Origin: Actinomycetota bacterium | GTDB lineage: Bacteria; Actinomycetota; CADDZG01; WHSQ01 | Direction of reading: 5' to 3' | NCBI GenBank assembly: GCA_009380005.1 | Contig: WHSQ01000019.1 | Coordinates: forward strand, 1 to 49,433 | DNA: 49,433 bases | Part shown: piece by piece, positions 34,648-44,041 of the stretch | Layout of the letters: each line of letters begins with the position of its first letter | How positions within the stretch are numbered: the first letter of the stretch is position 1 | Position numbers and translations under genes: made by a program | The notes under the pieces: generated by a model | Seen by the model: only the letters and a program-made list of their open reading frames with translations | Database searches by the model: none | Told to the model about the DNA's origin: nothing

Positions 34648-35739
34648 TCACGTCCCCATGTCGCGGGCACGCTCGTAGAGCTCGATGACGTCGTCGACCA
34701 ATGAGTCCCAGTCGAAGGCGGACGCCCGCGTGGCTCCGAGGTCCCGCATCAGCGCGGCTTGCTCGGGATCGTCGAGCATCCGCCCCAATGCGACGGCGAG
34801 CGCGCGGTCGTCGCCGGGGGGGACGTACACGGCAGCATCGCCGGCGGCGGTTCGGAAGCCTGGGAGCTCCGAGCACACCACGGGCGCCCCCCCGGCCATC
34901 GCCTCCAACAGGACGATCCCGAACGACTCCTTCCCGGTGGCCGGATGGCAATACACATCCACAGAGCGGAACAGTCCGGCGAACGTCTCATCGGACAGAG
35001 CTCCGAGGAACCTCGCCCTGATGCCCGTGCGAGCTACGAGGGCCCGGGCTTCGGGTTCGCGCGGTCCGCTACCCGCCACGATGAGCGTCGCGTCGGAACG
35101 CCCCAAGCGCGCCATGGCTCGGATCAGGGTCTCGAGACCCTTGCGTTCTTCCAGCCGCCCCGCGAACAACACCTTCTTGCCGGCGCCCAGCTCGAACGGC
35201 GGAGCACTTCGGAAGCGCTGTGCGTCTACGCCGTTCGGCGTCATCTCGTAGGTACCGGGGAAGTACCGAGACACGAAGGCCAACGCCGGCTCCGACACGG
35301 CCGTGCGGAGTGTCAACCGGTCCGCCAGCGGGCGGAGGAAGGGAGCGAACAACCGGTAGAGCGCACTTTTGTCGGCCGACGCATGGAAGGTGCCGACGCA
35401 AGGCGCCAGTTTGGTGGTGATCGCGAATAGGGACGAGCTCAGGATGAGCGGCTCGTGGATGTGGATCACGTCGGGCCGAACATCCCGCAACCGGCGCCGG
35501 GTTGACCACCACGCGTCGGGTCCCGGGGCGATCGGCGCCACCGACCCGTTGGCCGGGATGGCTATCGCACGACCCACGACCTCGACGGATGCGTCCATCC
35601 GATGGGCTCGCACCGCCACGGGCGCCAGCACCCGAACGTCGTGAGCGCGACGGGCCAGGGCACGCGATAGGTCACGGACGTGCGTCTGGACACCCCCGTG
35701 CCGGTCCCAGCCATAGGGGCACACGAGCGCGATCTTCAC
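34648..35739 (-). CDS. pimA: GT4 glycosyltransferase, probable phosphatidylinositol mannosyltransferase PimA
   Basis: It would add the first mannose from GDP-mannose to phosphatidylinositol at the inner face of the membrane. From GTG 35739 the 363-residue protein has the GT-B N-terminal fold (VKIALVCPYGWDRHGGVQTH, DVIHIHEPLILSSS, TFHASADKS) and a C-terminal nucleotide-binding half with VLFAGRLEERKGLETLIRA and the E-x7-E block ESFGIVLLE. The assignment to PimA rests on those features plus its coupling by GTGA to patA and then pgsA, the order known from mycobacteria. Confidence 0.87.
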   Translation of the reverse strand: MKIALVCPYGWDRHGGVQTHVRDLSRALARRAHDVRVLAPVAVRAHRMDASVEVVGRAIAIPANGSVAPIAPGPDAWWSTRRRLRDVRPDVIHIHEPLILSSSLFAITTKLAPCVGTFHASADKSALYRLFAPFLRPLADRLTLRTAVSEPALAFVSRYFPGTYEMTPNGVDAQRFRSAPPFELGAGKKVLFAGRLEERKGLETLIRAMARLGRSDATLIVAGSGPREPEARALVARTGIRARFLGALSDETFAGLFRSVDVYCHPATGKESFGIVLLEAMAGGAPVVCSELPGFRTAAGDAAVYVPPGDDRALAVALGRMLDDPEQAALMRDLGATRASAFDWDSLVDDVIELYERARDMGT

Positions 35740-36671
35740 GACCGAGCCTTCCGCTCGCGGTCGGCGAGCCAGAACGGTTGGAAGACGTGCCACTCTTCGG
35801 GCCGCATCGCTACGAACCTCTCCAGGGAGTCGGCGACCTCCTGGGTCAGCTTCTGGAGCCCCCCCGACCGATCCTCCGGAAGCTGGAGCGGAGGCTCGAT
35901 GATCGCGCGCCAGCCGTGCTTCCCGTCTTCGAAGGTTTCCGCGAAGACCCCGGCGACCATCACGGGCACCCCCGTCCGCAGCGCTATGGACGCGGCCCCC
36001 GCCGGGAACGTCGCGTCTTCACCGAAGAAGCTCACCTTGACGCCCCTACCCTTGAGGTCACGATCTCCGACGATGGCCAGGACGGCGCCGTTCTCGACCT
36101 CTTCGACCAGCTTCGCGGTGATGCCGGCTCGGGCCGGATAGATCGTCATGCCGAGACTCGCTCGATGGTCGGCGAAGAACTCGAACATGCGCCGAGGTTT
36201 CAGTTCCTCCACGACGGAGACCAGGCGACGCCCCGTAGCGCCGACCCATGCCCCCGCCGCGTCCCAGTTCCCCAGGTGGCCCACGACGACGATCGCTCCC
36301 TTGCCGTACTCCTTCATGACCGCGTCGAGGTTCTCCTCACCAGTGGCTCGGAAGCGGTCCAGGAAGAAAGCCGCGTCCTTGCGGACCAGGCGGAAGGTCT
36401 CCAGCCAATACCGGGCGTAGCTGGTGAACGCGGCCCCGACGAGGCTACGGACCGCGGGTGAATCCGATGGCAGCCCGGTGATGCGGGCGAGGTTCCTCGC
36501 GACCACTTCTCTCTTGCCCGATCTTGTCATCGCGATACGTCCCAGGGCCCCAGCGAGCCCGTAGGCGACGCCCTCGGGCATCCGGGCGGCGATCCATGAG
36601 CCGGCGACGTAGCCGTAGTAGACGAGTTGCAGGAGGCGGCTCTCGTCCGCCGGCCGCCGCCTACTCTTCAC
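35736..36671 (-). CDS. patA: Phosphatidylinositol mannoside acyltransferase (PatA-like)
   Basis: It is a member of the LpxL/HtrB acyltransferase family, which in actinobacteria acylates PIM1 or PIM2. The 311 residues include the catalytic H-x4-D motif in VVGHLGNWDAAG, an acyl-chain block IVGDRDLKGRGVKVSFFG and the C-terminal FVAMRPEEWHVFQPFW. ATG 36671 overlaps pgsA by 11 bp, and the stop overlaps pimA by GTGA, so the three genes are one unit. Confidence 0.9.
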   Translation of the reverse strand: MKSRRRPADESRLLQLVYYGYVAGSWIAARMPEGVAYGLAGALGRIAMTRSGKREVVARNLARITGLPSDSPAVRSLVGAAFTSYARYWLETFRLVRKDAAFFLDRFRATGEENLDAVMKEYGKGAIVVVGHLGNWDAAGAWVGATGRRLVSVVEELKPRRMFEFFADHRASLGMTIYPARAGITAKLVEEVENGAVLAIVGDRDLKGRGVKVSFFGEDATFPAGAASIALRTGVPVMVAGVFAETFEDGKHGWRAIIEPPLQLPEDRSGGLQKLTQEVADSLERFVAMRPEEWHVFQPFWLADRERKARS

Positions 36672-37266
36672 GACCGGCCTGCGCGCGGACGTGGAAGATC
36701 CGCTGCAAGACCGTCACGGAGGCCAGTACGGCCAGTAACGCGACGGCGATCGGGAGGATGTAGGTGAAGATCAGGCCGGCGATCAACAGGATGACGCGCT
36801 CCGCGCGTTCCGCGATCCCGACCTTGCATTCGAAACCGAGAGCCTCGGCTCGAGCGCGTACGTAGGAGACCAAGAAGCCCGCGACCAGCGCCACGAGCGC
36901 GGCGATGGCAACCCACCGTAGTTCCTGCTCGGCGGGACCGGCGGCCTCCGTGAACCGCCACGCGATCGCGAGCAGGATGAGTGCGTCGGCGAGCCGATCG
37001 ATGGTGGAGTCCAGGAACCCACCGAACTTCGTGATCATCCCGCGAGCCTTCGCGACGGCTCCATCGAACGCGTCGAAGGCGGCGGCCAGGATCAGCGCGA
37101 AACCCGCCTCCACGAATCGTCCCTGGACGATGAGGATCGCGACCCAGATATGGACGATCAAGCCGAGAACCGTGATGGCATTGGGATTGACCCTCGTGGC
37201 ACCCAGCGCCCGCCCCACCGGACGCATCGCCGAGTCCCACACGCCCCGGATCTTCGAGTCCAGCAT
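36661..37266 (-). CDS. pgsA: CDP-alcohol phosphatidyltransferase, probable phosphatidylinositol phosphate synthase
   Basis: The 201-residue membrane enzyme has six hydrophobic segments and the CDP-alcohol transferase motif: D65-A-F-D68-G69, then F-G-G-F-L-D86 and D90. The usual Arg of the DGxxAR element is K73 here. From its place before patA and pimA it should make phosphatidylinositol phosphate from CDP-diacylglycerol and inositol phosphate, feeding PIM synthesis. The general class is certain; the substrate is inferred from neighbours. It is the first gene of the run, divergent from the EF-G-like gene across 88 bp. Confidence 0.88.
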   Translation of the reverse strand: MLDSKIRGVWDSAMRPVGRALGATRVNPNAITVLGLIVHIWVAILIVQGRFVEAGFALILAAAFDAFDGAVAKARGMITKFGGFLDSTIDRLADALILLAIAWRFTEAAGPAEQELRWVAIAALVALVAGFLVSYVRARAEALGFECKVGIAERAERVILLIAGLIFTYILPIAVALLAVLASVTVLQRIFHVRAQAGREE

Positions 37267-37354
37267 CAGGGCATCCTATTGAGGCCGGACAGCGCGGGCA
37301 TCTTCTCGTGCGGAATACGATGTCAGACCACCGCACAGACCTGGAGGGGAGCTC

Positions 37355-39424
37355 TTGAAGACCTATCCCACCGAGAACATCCGCAACATCGTCCTGGTCG
37401 GTCACGGCGGAGCCGGCAAGACGTCGCTGGCTGAAGCCCTCCTGTTCCGCACGGGTGCCAGCACCCGGATGGGCAAGGTCACGGAGGGCAACACGGTCAC
37501 CGACTTCGATGATGAAGAACATCGTCGAGGGATCTCCGTATCCACGGCCCTCGCCCCCGTCGAGTGGAACGACCACAAGGTGAACGTGTTGGACGCGCCC
37601 GGGTACGCCGACTTCATCGGCGAGCTGCGGTCCGCCATGCGCGTAGCAGACCTTGCCGTATTCGTCGTATCCGGCGTCGAGGGACTCGAGGTCCAGACGC
37701 AGGTCGCCTGGAACTACGCCGAGGAGCTCGAGCTTCCCCGCATCATCTTCGTGAACAAGCTCGATCGAGAGAACTCATCGTTCCGGCGCACCCTGGAGCA
37801 GATGCGTGACGCCTGGGGACTGGGGGTGGCTCCCCTATCCCTGCCGCTCGGGCGGGAACATGACTTCAGGGGCGTCATCTCCGTCATCGACGAAAGGGCC
37901 TACGAGTACGACGAGGCGGGCAAGCCATCGGAACAAGACGTGCCCGCCGACCGGCAGGAACGACTCAACGAGGTCCGCACCAACCTCTTCGACTCCGTGG
38001 CCGAGACCGAGGATGCGCTGCTCGAGCGATACCTCGAGACGGGAGAGCTCAGCCGCGACGAGATCATCAGGGCCTTGCACGACGGGCTGAGCTCGGCGTC
38101 CATGTTCCCGGTGATGGTCGGCGCCGCCACGAAGCTGATCGGCGTGGATCGGATGTTGGATGCGATCGTCTCCGCCGGCCCGTCTCCCCTGGACCGGCGC
38201 CCCGTCGAGAGCGAGGACGGCAAGACGCGCGAGGCGAAGCCGGACGCCCCGATGTCGGCCCTCGTGTTCAAGACGCTGTCCGACCCATACGTGGGTCGCG
38301 TGAGCATCTTCCGCGCCTTCTCCGGGACCGTTCGGGGCGATCACTCCGTCTACAACGCCTCCAAGAAGACGGACGAGCGCGTGGCGGGCGTATTCACGAT
38401 GCGGGGCAAGAACCATGAAGAGCTCACCGAGATCCGGGCGGGCGACATCGGTGCGATGGCGAAGCTCACGCACACCGTGACCGGCGACACGCTTGCCGAC
38501 AAGAACGATCCCATCGTCCTCCCCGGCATCGAACCTCCGGAGCCCCTCTTGCCGAAGGCGATCCAGGTCAAGACCAAGGGCGATGAAGACAAGCTGATGA
38601 TCGGACTGCAGAAGATCATCGAGGAAGACCCGTCCTTGAGGCTCGAGCGCAACGACGAGACGCATCAGACGATCCTGTGGGGAATGGGGGACGCCCACCT
38701 GGACGTCGTGATCCACCGTCTGAAGGACAAGCACCATGTCGAGGTCGAGGAGGTGCCGTACAAGGTCGCCTACCGATCGACCCTGCGCGGCTCCGCCGAC
38801 GCACTGGGTCGCCACGTGAAGCAGTCCGGAGGTCACGGGCAGTACGGAATCTGCAACATCCGCGTCGAGCCGTTGGCGCGAGGAGAAGGCTTCGTGTTCG
38901 AAGACAAGATCTTCGGCGGATCCATCCCCAACCAATTGATCCCCTCCGTCGAGAAGGGCGTCCGTGCCGCCATGGAACAGGGCGGCGGGACCGGGTTCCC
39001 CATGATCGATCTCAAGGTCGAGCTGTACGACGGTAAATACCACTCCGTCGACTCGTCCGATTTCGCCTTCCAGATGGCGGGATCGTTGGCACTCAAGGAT
39101 GCGGTCGAGAAGGCCGGCGTCACGGTCCTCGAGCCCATATGGGAGGTCGAAGTGCTCGTTCCGGAGGGCTTCACCGGCGACATCATGGGCGACCTTCAGA
39201 AGCGGCGCGGCATCCCCGAGGGCATCGACACGGTCGGAGGCGCCCGCCAGATCGTCAAGGCGAAGGTGCCGTTCGCGGAGATAACCAGCTACGCCACCGA
39301 CCTCCGATCCATCACCGGCGGCCAGGGAACGTTCTCGTGGAGCTTCTCCCACTACCAGGAGATGCCCCACGACCAGGCACAGAAGGTGTTGGACGCGGCC
39401 AAGAAGGAAGAAGCCAAAGCCTGA
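37355..39424 (+). CDS. Elongation factor G-like GTPase (FusA2/EF-G-2 type)
   Basis: The 689-residue protein has an EF-G layout: G domain with G1 GHGGAGKTSLAEALL, a divergent G3 DAPGYADF instead of DTPGH, and G4 NKLD; then domain II (ALVFKTLSDPYVGRVSIFR), domain III (EDPSLRLERNDETHQTILWG), domain IV (GRHVKQSGGHGQYGICNI, IPNQLIPSVEKGVRAAMEQG), and domain V (EPIWEVEVLVPEGFTGDIMGDLQKRRG). It belongs to the EF-G-like paralogues seen in many actinobacteria, with an unsettled role. TTG 37355 is three bases after GGAGGGGAG. It is not in a str operon, so it is unlikely to be the main EF-G. Confidence 0.9.
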   Translation: MKTYPTENIRNIVLVGHGGAGKTSLAEALLFRTGASTRMGKVTEGNTVTDFDDEEHRRGISVSTALAPVEWNDHKVNVLDAPGYADFIGELRSAMRVADLAVFVVSGVEGLEVQTQVAWNYAEELELPRIIFVNKLDRENSSFRRTLEQMRDAWGLGVAPLSLPLGREHDFRGVISVIDERAYEYDEAGKPSEQDVPADRQERLNEVRTNLFDSVAETEDALLERYLETGELSRDEIIRALHDGLSSASMFPVMVGAATKLIGVDRMLDAIVSAGPSPLDRRPVESEDGKTREAKPDAPMSALVFKTLSDPYVGRVSIFRAFSGTVRGDHSVYNASKKTDERVAGVFTMRGKNHEELTEIRAGDIGAMAKLTHTVTGDTLADKNDPIVLPGIEPPEPLLPKAIQVKTKGDEDKLMIGLQKIIEEDPSLRLERNDETHQTILWGMGDAHLDVVIHRLKDKHHVEVEEVPYKVAYRSTLRGSADALGRHVKQSGGHGQYGICNIRVEPLARGEGFVFEDKIFGGSIPNQLIPSVEKGVRAAMEQGGGTGFPMIDLKVELYDGKYHSVDSSDFAFQMAGSLALKDAVEKAGVTVLEPIWEVEVLVPEGFTGDIMGDLQKRRGIPEGIDTVGGARQIVKAKVPFAEITSYATDLRSITGGQGTFSWSFSHYQEMPHDQAQKVLDAAKKEEAKA

Positions 39425-39522
39425 TCCATCCATCGCGGCCGCCGTACTGGCCGCCCGGCCCCCATCCACCCAGCGGCTTCGTCATCCCGCTGAAAGCCCG
39501 TTCGGGGCGGGCGGCGGGCATC

Positions 39523-40815
39523 GTGATGACGATCGCCTGTCTCGGCCTCCTCGGCCTCCTCGGTCTGTCGCTGATGGGCATCCTGTTCGATCCGACCCTC
39601 AGGACGACCGATCGGATCCTCGGACTGGTCTCGACGATCGTTCCGGCTCTCTTCCTCGCGTGGCTCTGCTACCTGGCCATCTGGATGGCGAACCCGGGCA
39701 GGCCCGCGATCAGGCTGGAGCCGGACAGTCTCGTCATCGACCACCGTTCCCTGTTCAGGCGCCCCGTCCGGATCCCTCGCGAGATCGTGGCGGCGGCGAA
39801 CGTCGACGTCGGCACGGAAGCGTCGTTCCGTCCCCACGATCGTTTCCCTCTCGAGCGCGCCGACGACGAGCATCGTGAGTTGCCGCTCTGGCTGTACTCG
39901 AAGAAGGGCTCCCCACTTCCGTTGGTGGGCCACTTCCGCGAGACGCCCAACATCGCGATCCTGTTCCGCGAACCGATCCGTTTCCGAGGGATCCGGCGCG
40001 TTTCGAGGCCGGTCTTCCGGCACTCCGTGAGATCGCCCATCCGCACGAAGGATGCCCGGGGATTCGCGTGCGCGGCGGAACAGCCGTTCATCGCCGAACA
40101 GGAACTGCGCGCGTGGGGAGTTCCGATCCGACGCTTCACCACGTCGGACGCGATCGCCCTCCGGCCGAGCGCCGGGGATCGCCGGCGACAGACCTATCGC
40201 ACCGTGTTCACCGTCCTGGCCGGTCTGATCCTCCTGGGGTCGCAGGCCCTTATCGCTTTCATCCTCACCGGGGGACCCGCGGAGGAGCGTTGCGAGGACT
40301 TGCGCTCGTCGACCTCGGTGACGGTGTCGTCGGACGGGCCGCAAGGGCCACCCGTGTCCGATCTCAGCGACGTGCTTCTCGACGGTCCCCGCGGATGGGT
40401 CCCCTACGGGTCCGCGCACGAGGTAACCATCACCGGCCTCACCGAGGAGTGGGGGGCGGACTGGGCGGGCTTGTTCGAAGAACACGACTTCCAACGGGGG
40501 TACCAACGGTCGTGGTCCTCCGGGGCGCTCCATCTCTTCGAGGAAGTGTGGGAGTTCGAGTCCTACCCCGACGCGATCGCCATACAGCACGATCTACTCG
40601 CGACCGTATGCGGCGATGCCCTCGACGTCTACGAGATCGAAGGGATCCTCGGCTCCACCGCGGTCGTGTGGGAGGACGGTGACACCGAGAACCACTCCGT
40701 CTATTTCGTCCGGGGGCCTCGCCTGTATCAAGTGGTCCTTAGCGAGAAGCACGAGGTCCCGACGCGGGCCGAGCTCGAACGTTTCGGCCGGCTGGCAGAC
40801 GATGTAGCTCGATGA
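39523..40815 (+). CDS. Membrane protein of unknown function
   Basis: About 430 residues from GTG 39523 (or ATG 39526). Two N-terminal membrane helices (about residues 3-23 and 35-58) are followed by a soluble domain with IRLEPDSLVIDHRSLFRRPVRIP, which looks like a PH-like or YcxB-type membrane-linked domain; a third helix lies near residue 235 (VLAGLILLGSQALIAF), and then an extracytoplasmic domain with EERCEDLRSSTSV. The reading frame stays open upstream through PPYWPPGPHPPSGF, which has coding-like character, so the real start may be a rare codon nearer the EF-G-like stop at 39424. I do not recognise it. Confidence 0.65.
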   Translation: MMTIACLGLLGLLGLSLMGILFDPTLRTTDRILGLVSTIVPALFLAWLCYLAIWMANPGRPAIRLEPDSLVIDHRSLFRRPVRIPREIVAAANVDVGTEASFRPHDRFPLERADDEHRELPLWLYSKKGSPLPLVGHFRETPNIAILFREPIRFRGIRRVSRPVFRHSVRSPIRTKDARGFACAAEQPFIAEQELRAWGVPIRRFTTSDAIALRPSAGDRRRQTYRTVFTVLAGLILLGSQALIAFILTGGPAEERCEDLRSSTSVTVSSDGPQGPPVSDLSDVLLDGPRGWVPYGSAHEVTITGLTEEWGADWAGLFEEHDFQRGYQRSWSSGALHLFEEVWEFESYPDAIAIQHDLLATVCGDALDVYEIEGILGSTAVVWEDGDTENHSVYFVRGPRLYQVVLSEKHEVPTRAELERFGRLADDVAR

Positions 40816-41612
40816 AGCTCGAGTTCCCGATCCGCATCACAACGAAGGAGCGGATCGCCTCGGCGCTCCGCGGGAGCCTGCTGCTGGGGTTGGGAGCTTT
40901 CGTCGCCGGACGCACTCTCGCGACCGCCTTCACCTGGGAGCGATGGGCGTTCGGTCAGGAACAGGTGGTCCAGCGCTGGCTCTTCTTCTCCACGGGCCTG
41001 GCGATCGGCACGCTCATCATGGCCTTCGGAGTCCCCCTGATGAGACCCGCCTTCGGGCGGAGAGGACGCTTGTCCATCGAAGACCATTGGTTGACGATCG
41101 AGCGCACCGGTCTGCTCCCGCGGCCACTCGTCGTACAAAGGCGCGACGTCAGGGCCGCGATCGCCGCGGACATCTCCGTCCTCCAGCGCGACAAGGGCTG
41201 GCTGTACCCGCAGCTCGCAGCGGCTCGTGGCCATCCCAACCTGGGTCTGGTGTTCCATGGAACGGTTCCCTCATCGGGCCCGGTTCGTACGGTTCGAAGT
41301 TGGCCCGCAGGATCCACGTCCTACCTGCCCATCCCGCGGCGCCGCACGAGCGGGCTCTTGCTAGAGGTGCGGGACTCCACCGGCGCATCGCGGGAACTGG
41401 AACGGTGGGCCGAGGTGAGCGCCGTCGATCCCGCCGATCTCGAACCGGTCAAGCCGTCCGAATACGAATGGAGCTCGGCGCGTTTCCGCATATACGCCAC
41501 GTACGTCCTGCTGGTGCTGCTCGCAGCGTTGCACGTCGGGAACGTGATCGCCGACCCACTACCCGATGCGTGCAGCTCGTTGCAACTCTTCTGCGAGGGA
41601 CCTCCCGGCTAA
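40812..41612 (+). CDS. Small membrane protein of unknown function, coupled to the previous gene
   Basis: The 266-residue product has helices at about residues 20-40, 58-78 and 230-248, separated by a soluble segment with LSIEDHWLTIERTGLLPRPL and VQRRDVRAAIAAD, similar in pattern to the soluble part of the upstream protein. This suggests two related PH-like membrane proteins. It ends with an extracytoplasmic DACSSLQLFC. ATG 40812 overlaps the preceding stop by ATGA. No known function. Confidence 0.75.
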   Translation: MKLEFPIRITTKERIASALRGSLLLGLGAFVAGRTLATAFTWERWAFGQEQVVQRWLFFSTGLAIGTLIMAFGVPLMRPAFGRRGRLSIEDHWLTIERTGLLPRPLVVQRRDVRAAIAADISVLQRDKGWLYPQLAAARGHPNLGLVFHGTVPSSGPVRTVRSWPAGSTSYLPIPRRRTSGLLLEVRDSTGASRELERWAEVSAVDPADLEPVKPSEYEWSSARFRIYATYVLLVLLAALHVGNVIADPLPDACSSLQLFCEGPPG

Positions 41613-41618
41613 CCGTCT

Positions 41619-42101
41619 TCAGGAGAGCAGAGGACGAAGCTTCGAGGCCGTCTGGTCGAGGCTTTCCGGCAAGACCTTCGTGTCCCCGACGATCGGCATG
41701 AAGTTGGTATCGCCTCCCCAGCGCGGCACGACGTGGAGGTGAACGTGATCCGGCACACCCGCACCTGCGACCGTCCCGAGGTTCATGCCGACGTTGAATC
41801 CCTGCGGACGCATCCCATCGCGCAAGGCAGCAACGAGCCGGGAGGTCTCTTCCATGAGCTCGGCGCGCTCCTCGACCGACAGGTCTGTCAGATCTGCGAC
41901 ATGACGGTGTGGCGCGACGATCGCGTGTCCCGTGTTGTAGGGGAACTTGTTGAGCACGATCAACGTGCGCTCACCTCGGTGCAGTATCAGACCCGCCGCT
42001 TCGTCGTCGGGGTGCGCGATGTAGTCGCATAGGAAGCAACTCGACGCATCTCCCGTCTTGGTCACGTAATCAGAGCGCCACGGCGTCCACAGCCTCTCCA
42101 T
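41619..42101 (-). CDS. HIT family hydrolase/phosphorylase
   Basis: The 160-residue protein has the histidine triad H119-V-H121-L-H123 in PDHVHLHVVPRW, with the N-terminal MERLWTPWRSDYV and CFLCDYIAH typical of actinobacterial members near thrS. Its mycobacterial counterpart in the same place has been described as a diadenosine tetraphosphate phosphorylase, so nucleotide cleavage such as Ap4A breakdown is likely. ATG 42101 overlaps the last base of the thrS stop (TGATG), hence coupled translation with a tRNA synthetase, a known source of Ap4A. Confidence 0.92.
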   Translation of the reverse strand: MERLWTPWRSDYVTKTGDASSCFLCDYIAHPDDEAAGLILHRGERTLIVLNKFPYNTGHAIVAPHRHVADLTDLSVEERAELMEETSRLVAALRDGMRPQGFNVGMNLGTVAGAGVPDHVHLHVVPRWGGDTNFMPIVGDTKVLPESLDQTASKLRPLLS

Positions 42102-44041
42102 CAGAGGCTGAGCTCGACCGCTCTCTCTTCGATCTCGGTGCGGATCGCATCGACGAAGTCGGCCACGGGCATGCCCCGCTTCTCTTCGCCCGTGCGCGGT
42201 CGGACCGAGACCGTCTCCCCTTCCGCTTCCTGGTCGCCCACGATCAACATGTAGGGGACCTTGTTCATCTGCTGCCGCCGGATCTTGGCGCCCATGGTGT
42301 CGTCGGAATCGTCGATCTCGACCTGGACGCCGGCATCGCGGAGCTGCCGCGCAACCTTCTCCGCGTAGTCCACGTGCCGGTCTGCGATCGGGATGAGAAC
42401 GCTCTGCACCGGCGCCAGCCAGGTGGGGAAGGCTCCGGCGAAGTGCTCCACCAGGACGCCCATGAAGCGCTCGACGGAGCCGTACAGTGCCCGGTGGATC
42501 ATGACCGGTCGCTTCCGTTCCCCGTGCTCGTCGACGTACTCCAGCCCGAAACGCTCGGGGAACTGGAAATCGACCTGTACGGTGCACATCTGCCACATCC
42601 GGCCGATCGCGTCCCGGACGTGGATGTCTATCTTCGGACCGTAGAAGGCTCCCTCTCCCTCGGCGACGTCATATCCCAGGCTCGACCGCCGAAGAGCCTC
42701 GACAAGGCCTTCTTCGGCCAACTTCCACAGCTCATCCGAACCCACCGCCTTGCCCGGCTTCGTGGAGAAGTCGACCCGGTCCGGCCCCAGACCGACGATC
42801 CCGTAGAGCGATCGGAAGAAGTCCAGGCAGCCCACGACCTCGTCCACGACCTGGTCCGGCCGGCAGAAGATATGGGAATCGTCCTGCGTGATATTGCGCG
42901 ACCGCAGAAGTCCGTGCACCACGCCCGAGCGTTCGTAACGGTAAACGGCCCCGACTTCCGACAGACGCAAAGGTAGTTCCTTGTATCCCCGCGTCTTGCT
43001 CCGATAGATCATCACGTGGAACGGGCAGTTCATCGGCTTCAGGTAGTAGTCCGCCTCTTCCGCGGCCATCTTCGGGAACATGTTCTCCGCGAAGAAATCG
43101 AGATGGCCGCTCGTCTCCCACAACAGCCCCTTGCCGATATGGGGGGTGTAGACCGGCTCGTAACCTCTCTCCAGCACCATGGCGCGGATCAGGTCTTCAA
43201 GCTTCTTCCGGACGCGGCCACCCTTCGGCTGCCACAGTGGAAGCCCGGGGCCGACTTCTTCCGCCCAGTAGTACAGCTCCAGCTCGCGTCCAAGCTTGCG
43301 ATGGTCGCGGCGCTCGGCCTCCTCGAGCCGGTGCAGGTATGCCTCCAGGGCATCCTTCGATTCCCAGGCGGTTCCGTAGATGCGCTGGAGCATCGGTTTC
43401 GTTTCGTCGCCGCGCCAGTACGCGCCGGCGCTGCGCATGAGCTTGAAGGCCTTGATCCTCCCGGTCCCCGGCACGTGCGGCCCCCGGCAGAGATCGATGA
43501 ACCGCTCCTCGCCGCCGACCGTGTTGCGGTACACCGAGATGACCGGGCCCTCGGCGGCCTCGCTCTGGGTCGGATCCCCGGCATCGGGAACGCCGTTGAT
43601 GATCTCGAGCTTGTAAGGCTGGTCGGCGAACAGCTCCAGGGCCCGCTCGCGATCGATCTCCTCGCGTTCGAAGCGCTGGTTCTCCTGCAGGATCTTCCGC
43701 ATCTCCGCCTCGATCGCTTCGAGATCGTCCGGGGTGAACGGCCGCTCGACGTCGAAGTCGTAGTAGAAGCCGTCCGCGATCGGCGGCCCGATCGAGTACT
43801 TGGCCCCCGGGAAGAGCCGGAGCACCGCCTGGGCAAGGACGTGGGCCGTCGAATGGCGCGTGACTTCACGACCGAGGTCGTCCGAGCTCGTGACGATCTC
43901 CACGTCGGCCCCGGCCGGGGCCACGAACGAGAGGTCCCGCTGCCGGCCGTCGGCCACCTGCACGAGCGGCGCGGACGCGCCCGCGCCCTTCGCCAGCGCG
44001 AAGCCGTCGCTCGAACCGTCGGCCTTGACCTTGACGCTCAT
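42101..44041 (-). CDS. thrS: Threonyl-tRNA synthetase
   Basis: It charges tRNA-Thr. In 646 residues I see a short TGS-like N-terminus, the editing domain with HSTAHVLAQAV and the later SRYDF-like FIDLCRGPHVPGTG, the class II core (YEPVYTPHIGKGLLWETSGHL, YYLKPMNCPFHVMIY, ELPLRLSEVGAVYRYERSG, THIF-like DDSHIFCRPDQV, GAFYGPKIDIHVRDAIGR, PVMIHRALYGSVERFMGVL) and the C-terminal anticodon-binding domain. ATG 44041 overlaps the stop of the metalloprotease gene upstream. No T-box or other leader is visible because the gene is internal to an operon. Confidence 0.97.
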   Translation of the reverse strand: MSVKVKADGSSDGFALAKGAGASAPLVQVADGRQRDLSFVAPAGADVEIVTSSDDLGREVTRHSTAHVLAQAVLRLFPGAKYSIGPPIADGFYYDFDVERPFTPDDLEAIEAEMRKILQENQRFEREEIDRERALELFADQPYKLEIINGVPDAGDPTQSEAAEGPVISVYRNTVGGEERFIDLCRGPHVPGTGRIKAFKLMRSAGAYWRGDETKPMLQRIYGTAWESKDALEAYLHRLEEAERRDHRKLGRELELYYWAEEVGPGLPLWQPKGGRVRKKLEDLIRAMVLERGYEPVYTPHIGKGLLWETSGHLDFFAENMFPKMAAEEADYYLKPMNCPFHVMIYRSKTRGYKELPLRLSEVGAVYRYERSGVVHGLLRSRNITQDDSHIFCRPDQVVDEVVGCLDFFRSLYGIVGLGPDRVDFSTKPGKAVGSDELWKLAEEGLVEALRRSSLGYDVAEGEGAFYGPKIDIHVRDAIGRMWQMCTVQVDFQFPERFGLEYVDEHGERKRPVMIHRALYGSVERFMGVLVEHFAGAFPTWLAPVQSVLIPIADRHVDYAEKVARQLRDAGVQVEIDDSDDTMGAKIRRQQMNKVPYMLIVGDQEAEGETVSVRPRTGEEKRGMPVADFVDAIRTEIEERAVELSL

